A stretch of 64,000 nucleotides of DNA from Erythrobacter longus (GTDB taxonomy: Bacteria > Pseudomonadota > Alphaproteobacteria > Sphingomonadales > Sphingomonadaceae). Below, one piece after another: positions 1 to 9,982 of this stretch. The number at the start of each line of letters is the position of its first letter. The first letter of the stretch is position 1. A model generated the notes under the pieces. That model did not search any database. It was not told where the DNA came from and saw only the letters and a program-made list of their open reading frames with translations. The DNA is taken from the NCBI RefSeq assembly GCF_000715015.1, contig NZ_JMIW01000001.1, positions 558,001 to 622,000 of the forward strand, in the 5' to 3' direction. Position numbers and translations under genes: made by a program.

Positions 1-1115
1 TTGCTGACCACAGTCAGGACAAGCTGTTTTTCAGGAATGATGGTGATCGACTGGCCAAAGATGCCCTGCGCGCCGTATCCTTGCGGGTAGGTCCACCATT
101 GGTAGCCATAGCCAAAGCCCGTATCGCCAAAATCGACAAGGCTGTCGCCTGCCTCGGCAAACCAGCCTTCGGGAACGCTATCCCCGCCCCCTTCGAGAGC
201 GAATATCCCCATACGGGTGTAATCGCCGAGCGATAGCGAGAGGCAGCATCCGCCAATGCTCCCGCCACGCGCATCTGCCATCCAGAAGAGGCCGTCTTTG
301 AGGCCCGCTGGCTCGACAATTTTCTCTTGTGCATATTCGGCGAGAGAAAGACCAACAGCGTTCTCGACGACAAGACCGATCAGGTTTGTCTCACCCGTCT
401 TATATAACCATTTTTCCCCCGCAGGCGCCTCGCGCGAAAGGGCGCGCATCTGGGCAACGGTTGCCTCGGCCCCGAATTCGAGGATGAAATTGTTCATCCG
501 GGCAACGTCGCTATTGGGATCGGTGTAATCCTCATTCCAGGCAACGCCGCTGGTCATGGTCGCGATCTGGCGCAGGCTCACGCCTTCATAGGCAGAGCCC
601 GCAAGGCCGGGCACATAGGCAGTCACGGGATCATCAAGGCTCGAGATAAAGCCATCGCGCACTGCTGCGCCAAGCAAGGTTGAGGTAAAGCTCTTGGCGA
701 CCGAAAAACTGGTCCAACGCTGATCAGGGGCAAAGCCAAGACCATAACTTTCAAACCGCACCGCTCCCTTGTGATAAACCATCACGCCTGCGGCATTGGT
801 CTCGGCCATAACGCGCCTGATTTCTCCAGCAAGGTCTGCAGGCAATGCCTCGCCCTCGGGAAGCTCTCTGGGGGTGGTCGACGCTGGCACTTCTTTGCCT
901 GCGAACCAGTTTTCCATCTCACGAAAGCGGGCTGACCGCTCCTCATCGCTCCAGAACAGCACTTGCAGTTCAGACGGATCGCGTGCGGGAGGCGCAACGT
1001 CCTCGACCGAGGCCAGCGGAACCGGCCCGCTGTCAAAACCTTCCGCTGCGCCATAGCTGCATCCGCCAAGCGCAAGAGCAGCCGCGCCTGCCAACATCAT
1101 TGAAATTCGCTTCAT
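1..1115 (-). CDS. Serine hydrolase (class C beta-lactamase-like) lipoprotein, 3' end outside window
   Basis: The gene reads leftward and runs off the window without a stop codon. It starts at the ATG at 1113-1115. The N-terminus is a lipoprotein signal with lipobox LGGC, so the product is probably a membrane-anchored periplasmic enzyme. The serine-hydrolase signature SVAK (SxxK, nucleophile Ser) lies in the context WTSFSVAKS, and YKTGETN further on probably supplies the catalytic Tyr. The family (PF00144) covers class C beta-lactamases, esterases and D-aminopeptidases, and the substrate cannot be told from sequence. It is a close paralogue of the next gene (shared WTSFSVAKS, SGV-WNEDY-DPNSDVA, EAPAGEKW, GYGYQWWTY blocks) and lies 28 bp downstream of it in the same direction, so the pair is a tandem duplication, probably one transcript. 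Confidence 0.85.
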   Translation of the reverse strand, partial: MKRISMMLAGAAALALGGCSYGAAEGFDSGPVPLASVEDVAPPARDPSELQVLFWSDEERSARFREMENWFAGKEVPASTTPRELPEGEALPADLAGEIRRVMAETNAAGVMVYHKGAVRFESYGLGFAPDQRWTSFSVAKSFTSTLLGAAVRDGFISSLDDPVTAYVPGLAGSAYEGVSLRQIATMTSGVAWNEDYTDPNSDVARMNNFILEFGAEATVAQMRALSREAPAGEKWLYKTGETNLIGLVVENAVGLSLAEYAQEKIVEPAGLKDGLFWMADARGGSIGGCCLSLSLGDYTRMGIFALEGGGDSVPEGWFAEAGDSLVDFGDTGFGYGYQWWTYPQGYGAQGIFGQSITIIPEKQLVLTVVS

Positions 1116-1143
1116 CGTTCCCGCTCTCCCGTCGGCGTGCGCC

Positions 1144-2367
1144 CTATTGCGCGACATCGCCTGTTTTGTCTGGTGCGCCCGCATCGGTTTCTACCGCAAT
1201 TGCGCGTTGCACCGCGCGATAGAATTCGAGCCGCGCGGCCGCCTGTTTCTGCGGCACTGCTTCAGGCCAATTGGCATTGGATGCAATCACCAAATCGCGC
1301 GAGGGATCGATAAAGATGCCCTGCCCGAAAATGCCCTGTGCCGCGTATGAACCATCATCATAGGTCCACCATTGATAGCCATAACCCTCGCCAGGTGTCC
1401 CGATGTCGGCCTGCTGCGTGGTGGCTGCTTCGATCCAGCCTTCGGGCAGAACCGCCTCGCCATTGATCCGCCCGCCGCCCAGCATAAACAGCCCGAAACG
1501 CGCCATGTCGCGCGTGGCAGCCTGGATGCAGCAGCCGCTGATTTCATTGCCTGAATTGTTAAGGAGCCAGGTCGCATCAGCCCCCATTCCAAATGGTTTC
1601 CAGATTTTCTCTGAGAGGTAGTCAGCCAAAGGCTTACCCGTCGCCTCACTCACCAAAATGCCAATGAGGTTCGTCTCGCCGGTTTTATAAACCCACTTCT
1701 CCCCCGCAGGAGCCTCTCGCGGGAGCGAGCGCATATAGCTGACCGTGGTGTCCATCCCGCCTTCGGGTGTGTGGTTGTTGAACTTGGCGACATCGGAATT
1801 GGGGTCGCCGTAATCCTCATTCCATTGAACGCCGCTGGTCATAGTGAGCAATTGCGCGACCGAGACATCATCATAGGCGGAGCCTTTGAGGTCGGCGATA
1901 TACTTGGTCACGGGATCATCAATCGAGGCGATCGAGCCATCTGCAACCGCCGCCCCGACAAGGGTCGATGTGAGGCTTTTCGCGACGGAAAAGCTGGTCC
2001 ATTTGCCATCCGCCGAAAAATCGAGGCCATAGTCTTCAAAGACCACCTTGCCTTCGTGCACAATGACCAGAGCCGAGGCGCGTTGATCGGCCATATATCT
2101 TGCAATATCGACCCCGATATCGACCGGCTCACCTTGGGGAAGCGGTAAAGGCTCATCGCCTGCCTCAATCGTGCGTGATCCGGCAAGAAAGGGAAATGCG
2201 TCGAGCACGCGAAAACCTGCGTCGCGTTCATCAACTGACCAGAACAGGACATCAGGGCTCGTCTGACCCTTCGCAAGAAAGTCGCGCGCGTCCTTATCGA
2301 ACGAGAACCACACCACCGATGCGCCCAGCACCAACAGTGCAAGGACGATGAATATCGCTTTTCTCAT
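1144..2367 (-). CDS. Serine hydrolase (class C beta-lactamase-like)
   Basis: A 407-aa protein. I place the start at the ATG at 2365-2367 (MRKAIF...) because it begins directly with a hydrophobic signal/anchor segment. A start at 2424 would add 19 unlikely residues. It has the SxxK nucleophile motif in SFSVAKS and the Tyr motif YKTGETN, as in its tandem paralogue at 1-1115. The family (PF00144) contains class C beta-lactamases, esterases and peptidases. Residues KAIFIVLALLVLGASVVWF form an uncleaved-looking transmembrane anchor, unlike the lipobox of the paralogue, so the two copies may differ in membrane attachment. Real substrate unknown. Confidence 0.85.
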   Translation of the reverse strand: MRKAIFIVLALLVLGASVVWFSFDKDARDFLAKGQTSPDVLFWSVDERDAGFRVLDAFPFLAGSRTIEAGDEPLPLPQGEPVDIGVDIARYMADQRASALVIVHEGKVVFEDYGLDFSADGKWTSFSVAKSLTSTLVGAAVADGSIASIDDPVTKYIADLKGSAYDDVSVAQLLTMTSGVQWNEDYGDPNSDVAKFNNHTPEGGMDTTVSYMRSLPREAPAGEKWVYKTGETNLIGILVSEATGKPLADYLSEKIWKPFGMGADATWLLNNSGNEISGCCIQAATRDMARFGLFMLGGGRINGEAVLPEGWIEAATTQQADIGTPGEGYGYQWWTYDDGSYAAQGIFGQGIFIDPSRDLVIASNANWPEAVPQKQAAARLEFYRAVQRAIAVETDAGAPDKTGDVAQ

Positions 2368-2450
2368 GGTGCTTTTTGTCCTCTCAAACTCCCAAGCCTT
2401 CATAGGCTTAGGGCAAAAGGACAAGCAAGAGCCCCAAGCGGGCCTCTCCC

Positions 2451-3845
2451 CTAATCGTCCTTCATCGCTTTATAGGCAGCCAAGGCCCGTTCGCGCGCTT
2501 CTTTATGGGCGATCATCTTGGGAGGATAGGCCTTGGGAAGACGCCCGAATTCTTCCGGGTCGTGGATATATGGCTCATCAAGCCCGGCGAGCTCTGGCAC
2601 ATATTTGCGGATATAGGCTGCACTGTCGAATTTCTCCGACTGGGAAAGCGGGGCCATTATGCGCACAAACATGTTGGAATCGACGCCCGTGCCCGCGGTC
2701 CATTGCCAGTTTGTAGCGTTCGAGGCGTAATCGGCATCGACCAACGTGTCCCAGAACCATTGTTCCCCGTGCCGCCAATCGATCAACAGGTGCTTGATAA
2801 GAAAGCTTGCCGTGATCATCCGCACCCGGTTGTGCATCCATCCCGTCTGCCACAGCTCGCGCATGCCAGCATCCACGATTGGATAGCCCGTGCGGCCCTG
2901 CTGCCATTTCTTGAGGTCTTTCGCAGCCTTTTCATCCGTTTCCGGATCGCGCCATTTGATCTTGTCGAAATCCTCACGGTAATTGTCGCGTGCATAAAGC
3001 GGGAACTGCGCCACGGTGTTCTGCGCATAATCGCGCCAGATCAGCTCGCTTTCGTAGGTGTCCCACCCTTTTGAGCGCTTGTGTTTGAAGTGATGCCAGA
3101 TTTGCACCGGGGTAATCTCGCCAAAATGTAAGTGCGGGGAGAGGCGCGAAGTCTTTTCGACCGAGGGGAAATTTCGCTTGTCGTCATAGTCGTCGACGTG
3201 GGTCTCCCACCACTCGAGGCGCTCATGCGCGGCAGCCTCGCCCACTTTCCAGAAATCGCGCATCCCCGCTGCCCAGTCGGGCTTGCTGGGGAGAAGCTTC
3301 CAGTCTGCAATGTCATCGCTTTCGGGATAGGTTTCAGGGGAGGACAGCGTTTCGGGTTCAGGCAATTCATCACGCGGTGGATACTGCGAACGCACAGCGC
3401 GGCTAAAGGGGGTGTAAATCTTATACTGCCCGCCCGTGCCCGTCTTGATCGAGCCCATGACCGTCAAGAAGTTGGCATCGTCATAGCGCTCAAGGTCAAT
3501 CTTCTCGCCAAGCGTTTTTTCCGCATTGCGCCACCATGGTTCAAAATGGCGGTTCGCATGAATGGTCTTTGCGCCAGTTTCCTCAGCAATTTGCAGCAGA
3601 TGCTCGACCGCATCGCCGCGCCGAAGGACGATCTTAGCATGGCGGCTGGCAAAACTGTTTTGCAAGGCTTCAAGCGAATGATGCAACCACCAGCGTGATG
3701 CCCCGCCATATGCGTGGGTGCTGGCACGATCGTCATCGAGCACATAGACCGCAACAACCGGGCCTCGCTTGGCGGCTTCATAAAGGGCGGGATTGTCGGC
3801 CATGCGCAGGTCGCGCCGCAGCCATACGATTTGTGTTTCACTCAT
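2451..3845 (-). CDS. phrB: Deoxyribodipyrimidine photolyase (DNA photolyase)
   Basis: A 464-aa flavoprotein that uses blue light to split UV-induced pyrimidine dimers in DNA. The N-terminal Rossmann-like photolyase domain begins ETQIVWLRRDLRMADNPAL, the classic start of this family. The C-terminal FAD-binding domain has the conserved blocks TGYPIVDAGMREL, GWMHNRVRM and DADYASNATNWQW. Length is typical for class I CPD photolyases. It lies between a hydrolase pair and a membrane hydrolase, with no obvious operon partner. No SOS box was noticed upstream. Other cryptochrome/photolyase subfamilies are possible but this looks like a standard CPD enzyme. Confidence 0.95.
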   Translation of the reverse strand: MSETQIVWLRRDLRMADNPALYEAAKRGPVVAVYVLDDDRASTHAYGGASRWWLHHSLEALQNSFASRHAKIVLRRGDAVEHLLQIAEETGAKTIHANRHFEPWWRNAEKTLGEKIDLERYDDANFLTVMGSIKTGTGGQYKIYTPFSRAVRSQYPPRDELPEPETLSSPETYPESDDIADWKLLPSKPDWAAGMRDFWKVGEAAAHERLEWWETHVDDYDDKRNFPSVEKTSRLSPHLHFGEITPVQIWHHFKHKRSKGWDTYESELIWRDYAQNTVAQFPLYARDNYREDFDKIKWRDPETDEKAAKDLKKWQQGRTGYPIVDAGMRELWQTGWMHNRVRMITASFLIKHLLIDWRHGEQWFWDTLVDADYASNATNWQWTAGTGVDSNMFVRIMAPLSQSEKFDSAAYIRKYVPELAGLDEPYIHDPEEFGRLPKAYPPKMIAHKEARERALAAYKAMKDD

Positions 3846-3859
3846 GTCCTACCAACGCC

Positions 3860-3950
3860 GTCATGCTGAACTTGTTTCAGCATGACCGTCAAAAAAAGGG
3901 CATCACCGGTAGGGGGGCGAACAGTCATCCTGAAACGAGTTCAGGATGAC
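3860..3950. repeat. Paired intergenic palindromes (GTCATCCTGAA family), element 1
   Basis: Two 27-bp imperfect palindromes at 3860-3886 and 3924-3950 of the form GTCATsCTGAA...TTCAGsATGAC, separated by about 37 bp. Related pairs occur at 39197-39295, 41690-41766 and 41957-42034. The second palindrome overlaps the end of the neighbouring minus-strand gene and provides its last serine codons and stop codon. Confidence 0.8.
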
Positions 3951-4903
3951 GAATGGGGCAATGGCTCACATTTCACATCTGGCAGTGCAAGAGAGAAACG
4001 TTCGCGCGCACGCGGGTCGTAAAAACGCGCATCATGGAGCACCAATGACCCATCCTTAGCCCGCGTACCAAAGGGTGCCCGTGACCAGAAAAGAAAGGCG
4101 TCAAGCTGCGAATTGTCGCGGCTCTGTTCAGACAGGTCAGGCAGCAGGCACTGGGTTTCGGCTGAATGGCGATAGCCGTAACCTGCGTCCTCACCTTCCC
4201 ATGTGCTTGAGACCCAGCGGCCGTCGTACAACCTTGCGATTCGCTCGCGGCCAAGAGAGAGCACAGGCTGTGGTGAGGCAATGAACTGTTCGGGATAGGG
4301 TTCTGCCGTGACGCCCTTGTTCTGGTACGCCATCCAGGTGATCGTCCAGTTGAGCGCAATATAGCCAAGCATGATCGCAATCGCGCCGCGCGCAATCGGG
4401 CGCTGGTTACCGCCAGATTTCTCTTTGGCGTAGCCCCACCACACCGAGACGATCAAAAGCGCCCAAAGCCACACATCGACAATGAACAATGTATCGCCAT
4501 ATGCCCATGTCGGGGCAAACGGCTCCCAGAACCGGACGCCATAGACATTCATCCAGTCAAGCAGCGGATGGCTGAGCGCGCCAAGGAAACTGAGCGCATA
4601 GAGCCAGCCAAAATGGACTGTCACGCGCTTTTCGGGCCGCATGCCACGCTTGGCCTGCCAACGGTCAAAACCCCACAGCAACCCCGCCAATATCAGCGGC
4701 AATATCACCAAGGCGGGCGGCCCATGCGTGATCCCGCGCCGGAACCCCAGATGCTCTGTCCCCTCCAGCCAGAAGAAACACGCCGCATCAACATCAGGCA
4801 GATTTGCCCCGATAATCAGAGCAGGCATCGCAAGCCCGGTTTTCCGCTTAAGGCCCGCTTGACCCATAACTGCGCCGACAAGGCTGTGCGTCAGGTTATC
4901 CAT
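3941..4903 (-). CDS. YdjM-type membrane-bound metal-dependent hydrolase
   Basis: A 320-aa integral membrane protein. The start is the ATG at 4901-4903 (MDNLTHSLVGA), because proteins of this family (PF04307, YdjM/inner-membrane hydrolase) begin exactly so. The longer frame upstream has no family resemblance. Likely metal-ligand motifs are THS near the N-terminus, NLPDVDA, RGITHGP and HPLLDWMNVYG. Several hydrophobic segments are present. The family is annotated as zinc-dependent membrane hydrolases of unknown substrate. The C-terminal ...SSS and the TGA stop come from the intergenic palindrome at 3924-3950, so the native C-terminus may have been replaced. Divergent from the esterase at 4979. 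Confidence 0.85.
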   Translation of the reverse strand: MDNLTHSLVGAVMGQAGLKRKTGLAMPALIIGANLPDVDAACFFWLEGTEHLGFRRGITHGPPALVILPLILAGLLWGFDRWQAKRGMRPEKRVTVHFGWLYALSFLGALSHPLLDWMNVYGVRFWEPFAPTWAYGDTLFIVDVWLWALLIVSVWWGYAKEKSGGNQRPIARGAIAIMLGYIALNWTITWMAYQNKGVTAEPYPEQFIASPQPVLSLGRERIARLYDGRWVSSTWEGEDAGYGYRHSAETQCLLPDLSEQSRDNSQLDAFLFWSRAPFGTRAKDGSLVLHDARFYDPRARERFSLALPDVKCEPLPHSSS

Positions 4904-4978
4904 TTGCGTTTTCCATTTGCGGGCGATTAGCGATGGTGCATAGGCAAAGTCAAAGACGAAGCGGGAAAGACACAGAAA

Positions 4979-5923
4979 ATGACCGACACACCCTTCATCC
5001 GCCCGGATATGAAAGCCTTTTTGGAGGCGATTGCCGCAATGGCTGGCCCCACTTTGGCTGAGATGACATTGGAAGAAGCGCGCGCATCTTACGTCGCGTT
5101 GCACGGTATGGCTGACCGACCGGCGCGCGAATTGGCGGTGATCCGCAATCTTAGCTGTCCGGGTCCTGCGGGCGACATACCGCTTCGCCTATACGATGCG
5201 CGAGAGAGCCGCGAGGCCGGCCCTGTCATTACCTTCTATCACGGCGGCGGCTTTGTGATCGGCGACCTTGATACGCACCATAATCTCTGCACCGAAATCG
5301 CCGCATTGATGGACCTGCCGGTGGTCGCAGTCGATTACCGCCTTGCCCCCGAACACCCCTTCCCCGCTGCGATTGAAGATTGCGAAGCGGCCACGCGCTG
5401 GGTTGCCTCATCACCTTCCGAGCTTGGGCGCACGGCGTCGGGCGTCATTCCCATCGGCGACAGCGCAGGCGGAAATGCGACCATCGTGGTGAGCCAGCTG
5501 CTCGGCGCAAAGCCCGCCGACGTCCCCGTGGTCCTGCAAGTCCCGATCTTCCCGCTCGCAAGCGATGCGGTGGGCTCGGCCAGTCTTGAAGCCTTTGCCG
5601 AAGGCTTTGTCCTTACCAAAGCGTCGATCGAATTTTTTGATACAGCCTACAAGGCAGATCGCGCCGATCCTCGCGGTTTTCCGATCCTTGGCGATCACAC
5701 TGCCGCGCCTCCCACCATTGTCGCCACCGCCAGCCTTGATCCGATCCGCGATTCCGGGCGCGATTATGCGAAAGCGCTGGTCGAGGCGGGCCGCGATGTG
5801 GTCTATCTCGAAATGGAAGGGGTCACCCATTCTTTCACCAATATTCGCGCCGCCGTGCCCAGCACACAAGGCGACCTTGAGCGGATTATTGCCGCAATGA
5901 AGATGATGTTGGGGACTGCCTGA
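4979..5923 (+). CDS. Alpha/beta hydrolase, hormone-sensitive-lipase family esterase
   Basis: A 314-aa cytoplasmic esterase of the bacterial HSL (family IV) group. It shows the oxyanion-hole motif FYHGGGFVIGD, the nucleophile motif GDSAGG (Ser), and the usual C-terminal Asp (SLDPIRD) and His (GVTHSF) of the catalytic triad. The ATG at 4979 follows a GGGAAAG ribosome site. It ends 1 bp before the rppH start codon, so the two are probably cotranscribed. Such enzymes hydrolyse short-chain acyl esters. The natural substrate is unknown. Confidence 0.92.
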   Translation: MTDTPFIRPDMKAFLEAIAAMAGPTLAEMTLEEARASYVALHGMADRPARELAVIRNLSCPGPAGDIPLRLYDARESREAGPVITFYHGGGFVIGDLDTHHNLCTEIAALMDLPVVAVDYRLAPEHPFPAAIEDCEAATRWVASSPSELGRTASGVIPIGDSAGGNATIVVSQLLGAKPADVPVVLQVPIFPLASDAVGSASLEAFAEGFVLTKASIEFFDTAYKADRADPRGFPILGDHTAAPPTIVATASLDPIRDSGRDYAKALVEAGRDVVYLEMEGVTHSFTNIRAAVPSTQGDLERIIAAMKMMLGTA

Positions 5924-5924
5924 A

Positions 5925-6398
5925 ATGACCGACCTTCCCTACAGACCCTGCGCAGGTTTTATGCTGGTCAACGCCGAGCGGCGCGTCTTCGTAGGTGAGC
6001 GCATCGACAAACGCGCGCATGGGTTCTGGCAAATGCCGCAAGGGGGCATTGATCCGGGCGAAGACCCGCAAACTGCCGCTGTGCGCGAATTGCAGGAGGA
6101 GACAGGGGTAGGCCCCGATATGGTCGAAATCGTCGCGCCTGCGTCCAGAACATTCAAATATGACCTTCCGCCAGAGCTATTGGGCCGCATTTGGAAGGGC
6201 AAATATCGCGGGCAGGAACAGCATTGGTATCTTGGCCGGTTTCTGGGGCAAGATGCAGACATCAACCTCGCCGCGCACGATCCGGCAGAGTTTCAGTCAT
6301 TCCGATGGGTGGGCGTGCACGAGCTGCCTGAGCTCATCATCCCGTTCAAACGCGCCGTTTATGAAGAGCTTGTCGCCGAATTCGCGCCGCTGATCTGA
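5925..6398 (+). CDS. rppH: RNA pyrophosphohydrolase (Nudix)
   Basis: A 157-aa Nudix hydrolase. The Nudix box reads GGIDPGEDPQTAAVRELQEE followed by TGV, with all canonical Glu residues. WQMPQGG just before it and the C-terminal FQSFRWV block are typical of RppH/NudH, which removes pyrophosphate from the 5' triphosphate end of mRNA and starts 5'-end-dependent decay. Length fits the family. Tightly coupled (1-bp gap) to the esterase upstream and convergent with the TPR gene, whose stop abuts it. Confidence 0.93.
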   Translation: MTDLPYRPCAGFMLVNAERRVFVGERIDKRAHGFWQMPQGGIDPGEDPQTAAVRELQEETGVGPDMVEIVAPASRTFKYDLPPELLGRIWKGKYRGQEQHWYLGRFLGQDADINLAAHDPAEFQSFRWVGVHELPELIIPFKRAVYEELVAEFAPLI

Positions 6399-6905
6399 TC
6401 AGTTCGTAACAGCGCTTTCATCGCCACTATCGCCCATAGTCTCCACCGCAAGACGCGCTGGCGGGCCTGCGGCAATGCGTTGCTGCAAGGCCATTGTTTC
6501 AGGGCAGGATGACCCGCAAAGGCTTTCAAGCCTCGACAAATTGCGCTGCGCTTTTTCAACCGCGCCGCGTTCCACCAATGCCTCGCCCTCGCCTGAGATT
6601 GCGGCGAAGTTGTCAGGGTCGCGTTGCAACGCCTCGCGGTAATAGGCGATGGCTTTGCCCTGCAACCCGTCCTGACGCGCGGCTTCTGCGAGTTGCAGAA
6701 AGATGGGGGTGTAAGATGGATCGACTGCAAAAGCGGACTCGAACGCGTCAATCGCGCCTTGTGTGTCGCCATTTTCCAGAGCCGTCTGACCAAGTGCAAT
6801 CAATTGCGCTGCACGCGGATCAGGAGCCCTGTCGCTGGCGCTCGTCACGCTCGCGGTGGTAGCAAGAAACAGTGATAGGGCAGCGGCAACGGGCGCAAAA
6901 CGCAT
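6399..6905 (-). CDS. Exported tetratricopeptide-repeat protein
   Basis: A 168-aa protein. The start at 6903-6905 is set by AAGGAG six bases upstream and by the signal peptide that follows (MRFAPVAAALSLFLATTASVTSA). The mature part is built of about three TPR units (e.g. IALGQTALENGDTQGAIDAF, FLQLAEAARQDGLQGKAIAY). It probably acts as a periplasmic protein-protein scaffold. No enzymatic motif seen. Convergent with rppH. Confidence 0.85.
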   Translation of the reverse strand: MRFAPVAAALSLFLATTASVTSASDRAPDPRAAQLIALGQTALENGDTQGAIDAFESAFAVDPSYTPIFLQLAEAARQDGLQGKAIAYYREALQRDPDNFAAISGEGEALVERGAVEKAQRNLSRLESLCGSSCPETMALQQRIAAGPPARLAVETMGDSGDESAVTN

Positions 6906-6982
6906 GAACAGCTCCTTGAGGTTGGCAGGCGAAGATATACCAGCCGGGAAAGATGATGGCTTAGCCATGACCTATATTGCTA

Positions 6983-8161
6983 TCATCGCAAATGCAGGTT
7001 GGCGACAAAAAATCCATCCGTGCCGTCGTGAAACGGTGTGAGACGCTTTCCTTCACCGCGTTTACGACCAAGCGGAAGGTCGAGCGCGGTCGCACTCCAT
7101 CCCTCGTGGCGAGAAAGGAATGAACCAATCCGCGCTGGCCCTTCGTCATCGAGCACAGAGCAGGTGACAAAGGTCAAAGTGCCACCAGGCCGCACCAGCT
7201 CCGCGCCCAAATCCAGCACATGGTCCTGCAGCTTGGTAAGCCGCGTCAGTTCTTTCCTATCGAGCCGCCAGCGCCCTTCGGGGCTACGCCGCCAAGTGCC
7301 GCTGCCAGAACACGGCGCATCAATCAGCACCCGGTCCGCTTTTCCGATCCAAGGGGCGAGAGCATCGCGTTCTTCACCCGGATTGAGGAGGACCGTGTGG
7401 TCAATCTGAGCGCCAGCACGCTCAGCGCGGGGTGCCAAATTGCCCAGACGCCGTTTGTCCGTATCGCACGCCACAAGGCTTGCAGCATTGCCCAGCTTAG
7501 CCGCTAGAGCGAGGGTCTTGCCCCCGGCACCAGCACAAAGGTCGATGATGGTTTCGCCTGCCTGCACGTCCATCGCCTCGCACACCCATTGGCTGGCGTG
7601 GTCCTGTATTTCGATGAGACCGTCGCGATATTGCGGCCATTGTTCGACCTGTGTGCCGTTTGGAAAGCGCAAGGCATTTGGCGCTGCCAAGACTTCGCCC
7701 TCTTCGGGCAGTTCAAGGTCCTCACGCGACGCTTTAAGCGTGTTCACCCGAATATCGAGCGATGCGCGGCCAAGCAGCGCCTCTGCCTCATCGCCGGTGA
7801 TGCCTGAATCGGTGAGCTTCTTTTCCAGCCATTCTGGTGCCACGCCGATGAACGCCGCCATTTCGCCGTCGCCAATCTTTGCGGGGCCATGATCTGACCC
7901 ATCGAACAACGGCACAAGATTTTCATCCTGAGTTGCAACCGCCAACATCGCAGAGCGCCCGTCATGCGGCACTTCGCCGCAAAGCCGAATGGCCTGATAC
8001 ACAAGATCACGCACCGCCCGCCGGTCTTTGGACCCTGCGTAACGGCGCGTTTTGAAATAGGCCGATATCAAACGATCGGCAGGCGCGCCTTTGGAATTTG
8101 CGCCTTCAATGATCTGGTCGAGCAGCTCAATCGCTGCCTGGACGCGTGCTGCAGGGGTCAT
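6983..8161 (-). CDS. RsmB/NOP-family RNA (cytosine-C5) methyltransferase
   Basis: A 392-aa S-adenosylmethionine-dependent RNA methyltransferase. The SAM-binding motif is IIDLCAGAGGKTLALAAKLG. The catalytic cysteines lie in DAPCSGSGTWRRSPEGRW (motif IV) and TFVTCSVLDDEG (motif VI). The N-terminal about 120 residues resemble the short helical region of alphaproteobacterial RsmB-like proteins rather than the full NusB-like domain of E. coli RsmB. The target is probably 16S rRNA C967 or an equivalent cytosine, by family only. It overlaps the small gene upstream by 4 bp (ATGA) in the order guaB, 86-aa gene, this gene. Confidence 0.9.
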   Translation of the reverse strand: MTPAARVQAAIELLDQIIEGANSKGAPADRLISAYFKTRRYAGSKDRRAVRDLVYQAIRLCGEVPHDGRSAMLAVATQDENLVPLFDGSDHGPAKIGDGEMAAFIGVAPEWLEKKLTDSGITGDEAEALLGRASLDIRVNTLKASREDLELPEEGEVLAAPNALRFPNGTQVEQWPQYRDGLIEIQDHASQWVCEAMDVQAGETIIDLCAGAGGKTLALAAKLGNAASLVACDTDKRRLGNLAPRAERAGAQIDHTVLLNPGEERDALAPWIGKADRVLIDAPCSGSGTWRRSPEGRWRLDRKELTRLTKLQDHVLDLGAELVRPGGTLTFVTCSVLDDEGPARIGSFLSRHEGWSATALDLPLGRKRGEGKRLTPFHDGTDGFFVANLHLR

Positions 8162-8418
8162 TTGAGGGCGGGATGGGTGCGTTTGAGAAGTTCGCTATAT
8201 TCCTCGCGATCCGGGAAGACAATGCATCGCGCTGTATATTGTACACCGCTCGACTCGCTTTGTGTCTCCGTTCTTTGAGCAGCGAGCTTCGCACCGTCAG
8301 CCTCGCAATCTTCCATTGAAGCATAAAGAGCGGCATGACGCACAAGCTCTACATCGCCGGGACGGTCTGGATGGATGCCAATCAGGAACAACATTACTGG
8401 AATAAACTCTATGAGCAT
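8158..8418 (-). CDS. Small conserved-looking hypothetical protein between guaB and the methyltransferase gene
   Basis: An 86-aa protein starting at the ATG at 8416-8418. An excellent AGGAGG lies six bases upstream, embedded at the guaB stop codon. Its stop overlaps the next gene's start by 4 bp, a strong sign of translational coupling. The first 14 residues are hydrophobic (MLIEFIPVMLFLIG). The rest is polar with two Cys. Function not recognised. Operon position with guaB and an rRNA-type methyltransferase suggests a housekeeping role. Confidence 0.75.
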   Translation of the reverse strand: MLIEFIPVMLFLIGIHPDRPGDVELVRHAALYASMEDCEADGAKLAAQRTETQSESSGVQYTARCIVFPDREEYSELLKRTHPALK

Positions 8419-8427
8419 GGCAGCCTC

Positions 8428-9954
<1,527 letters not shown>

Positions 9955-9982
9955 CTAGAGGACGAGAGCAGGTAATCGCCGG

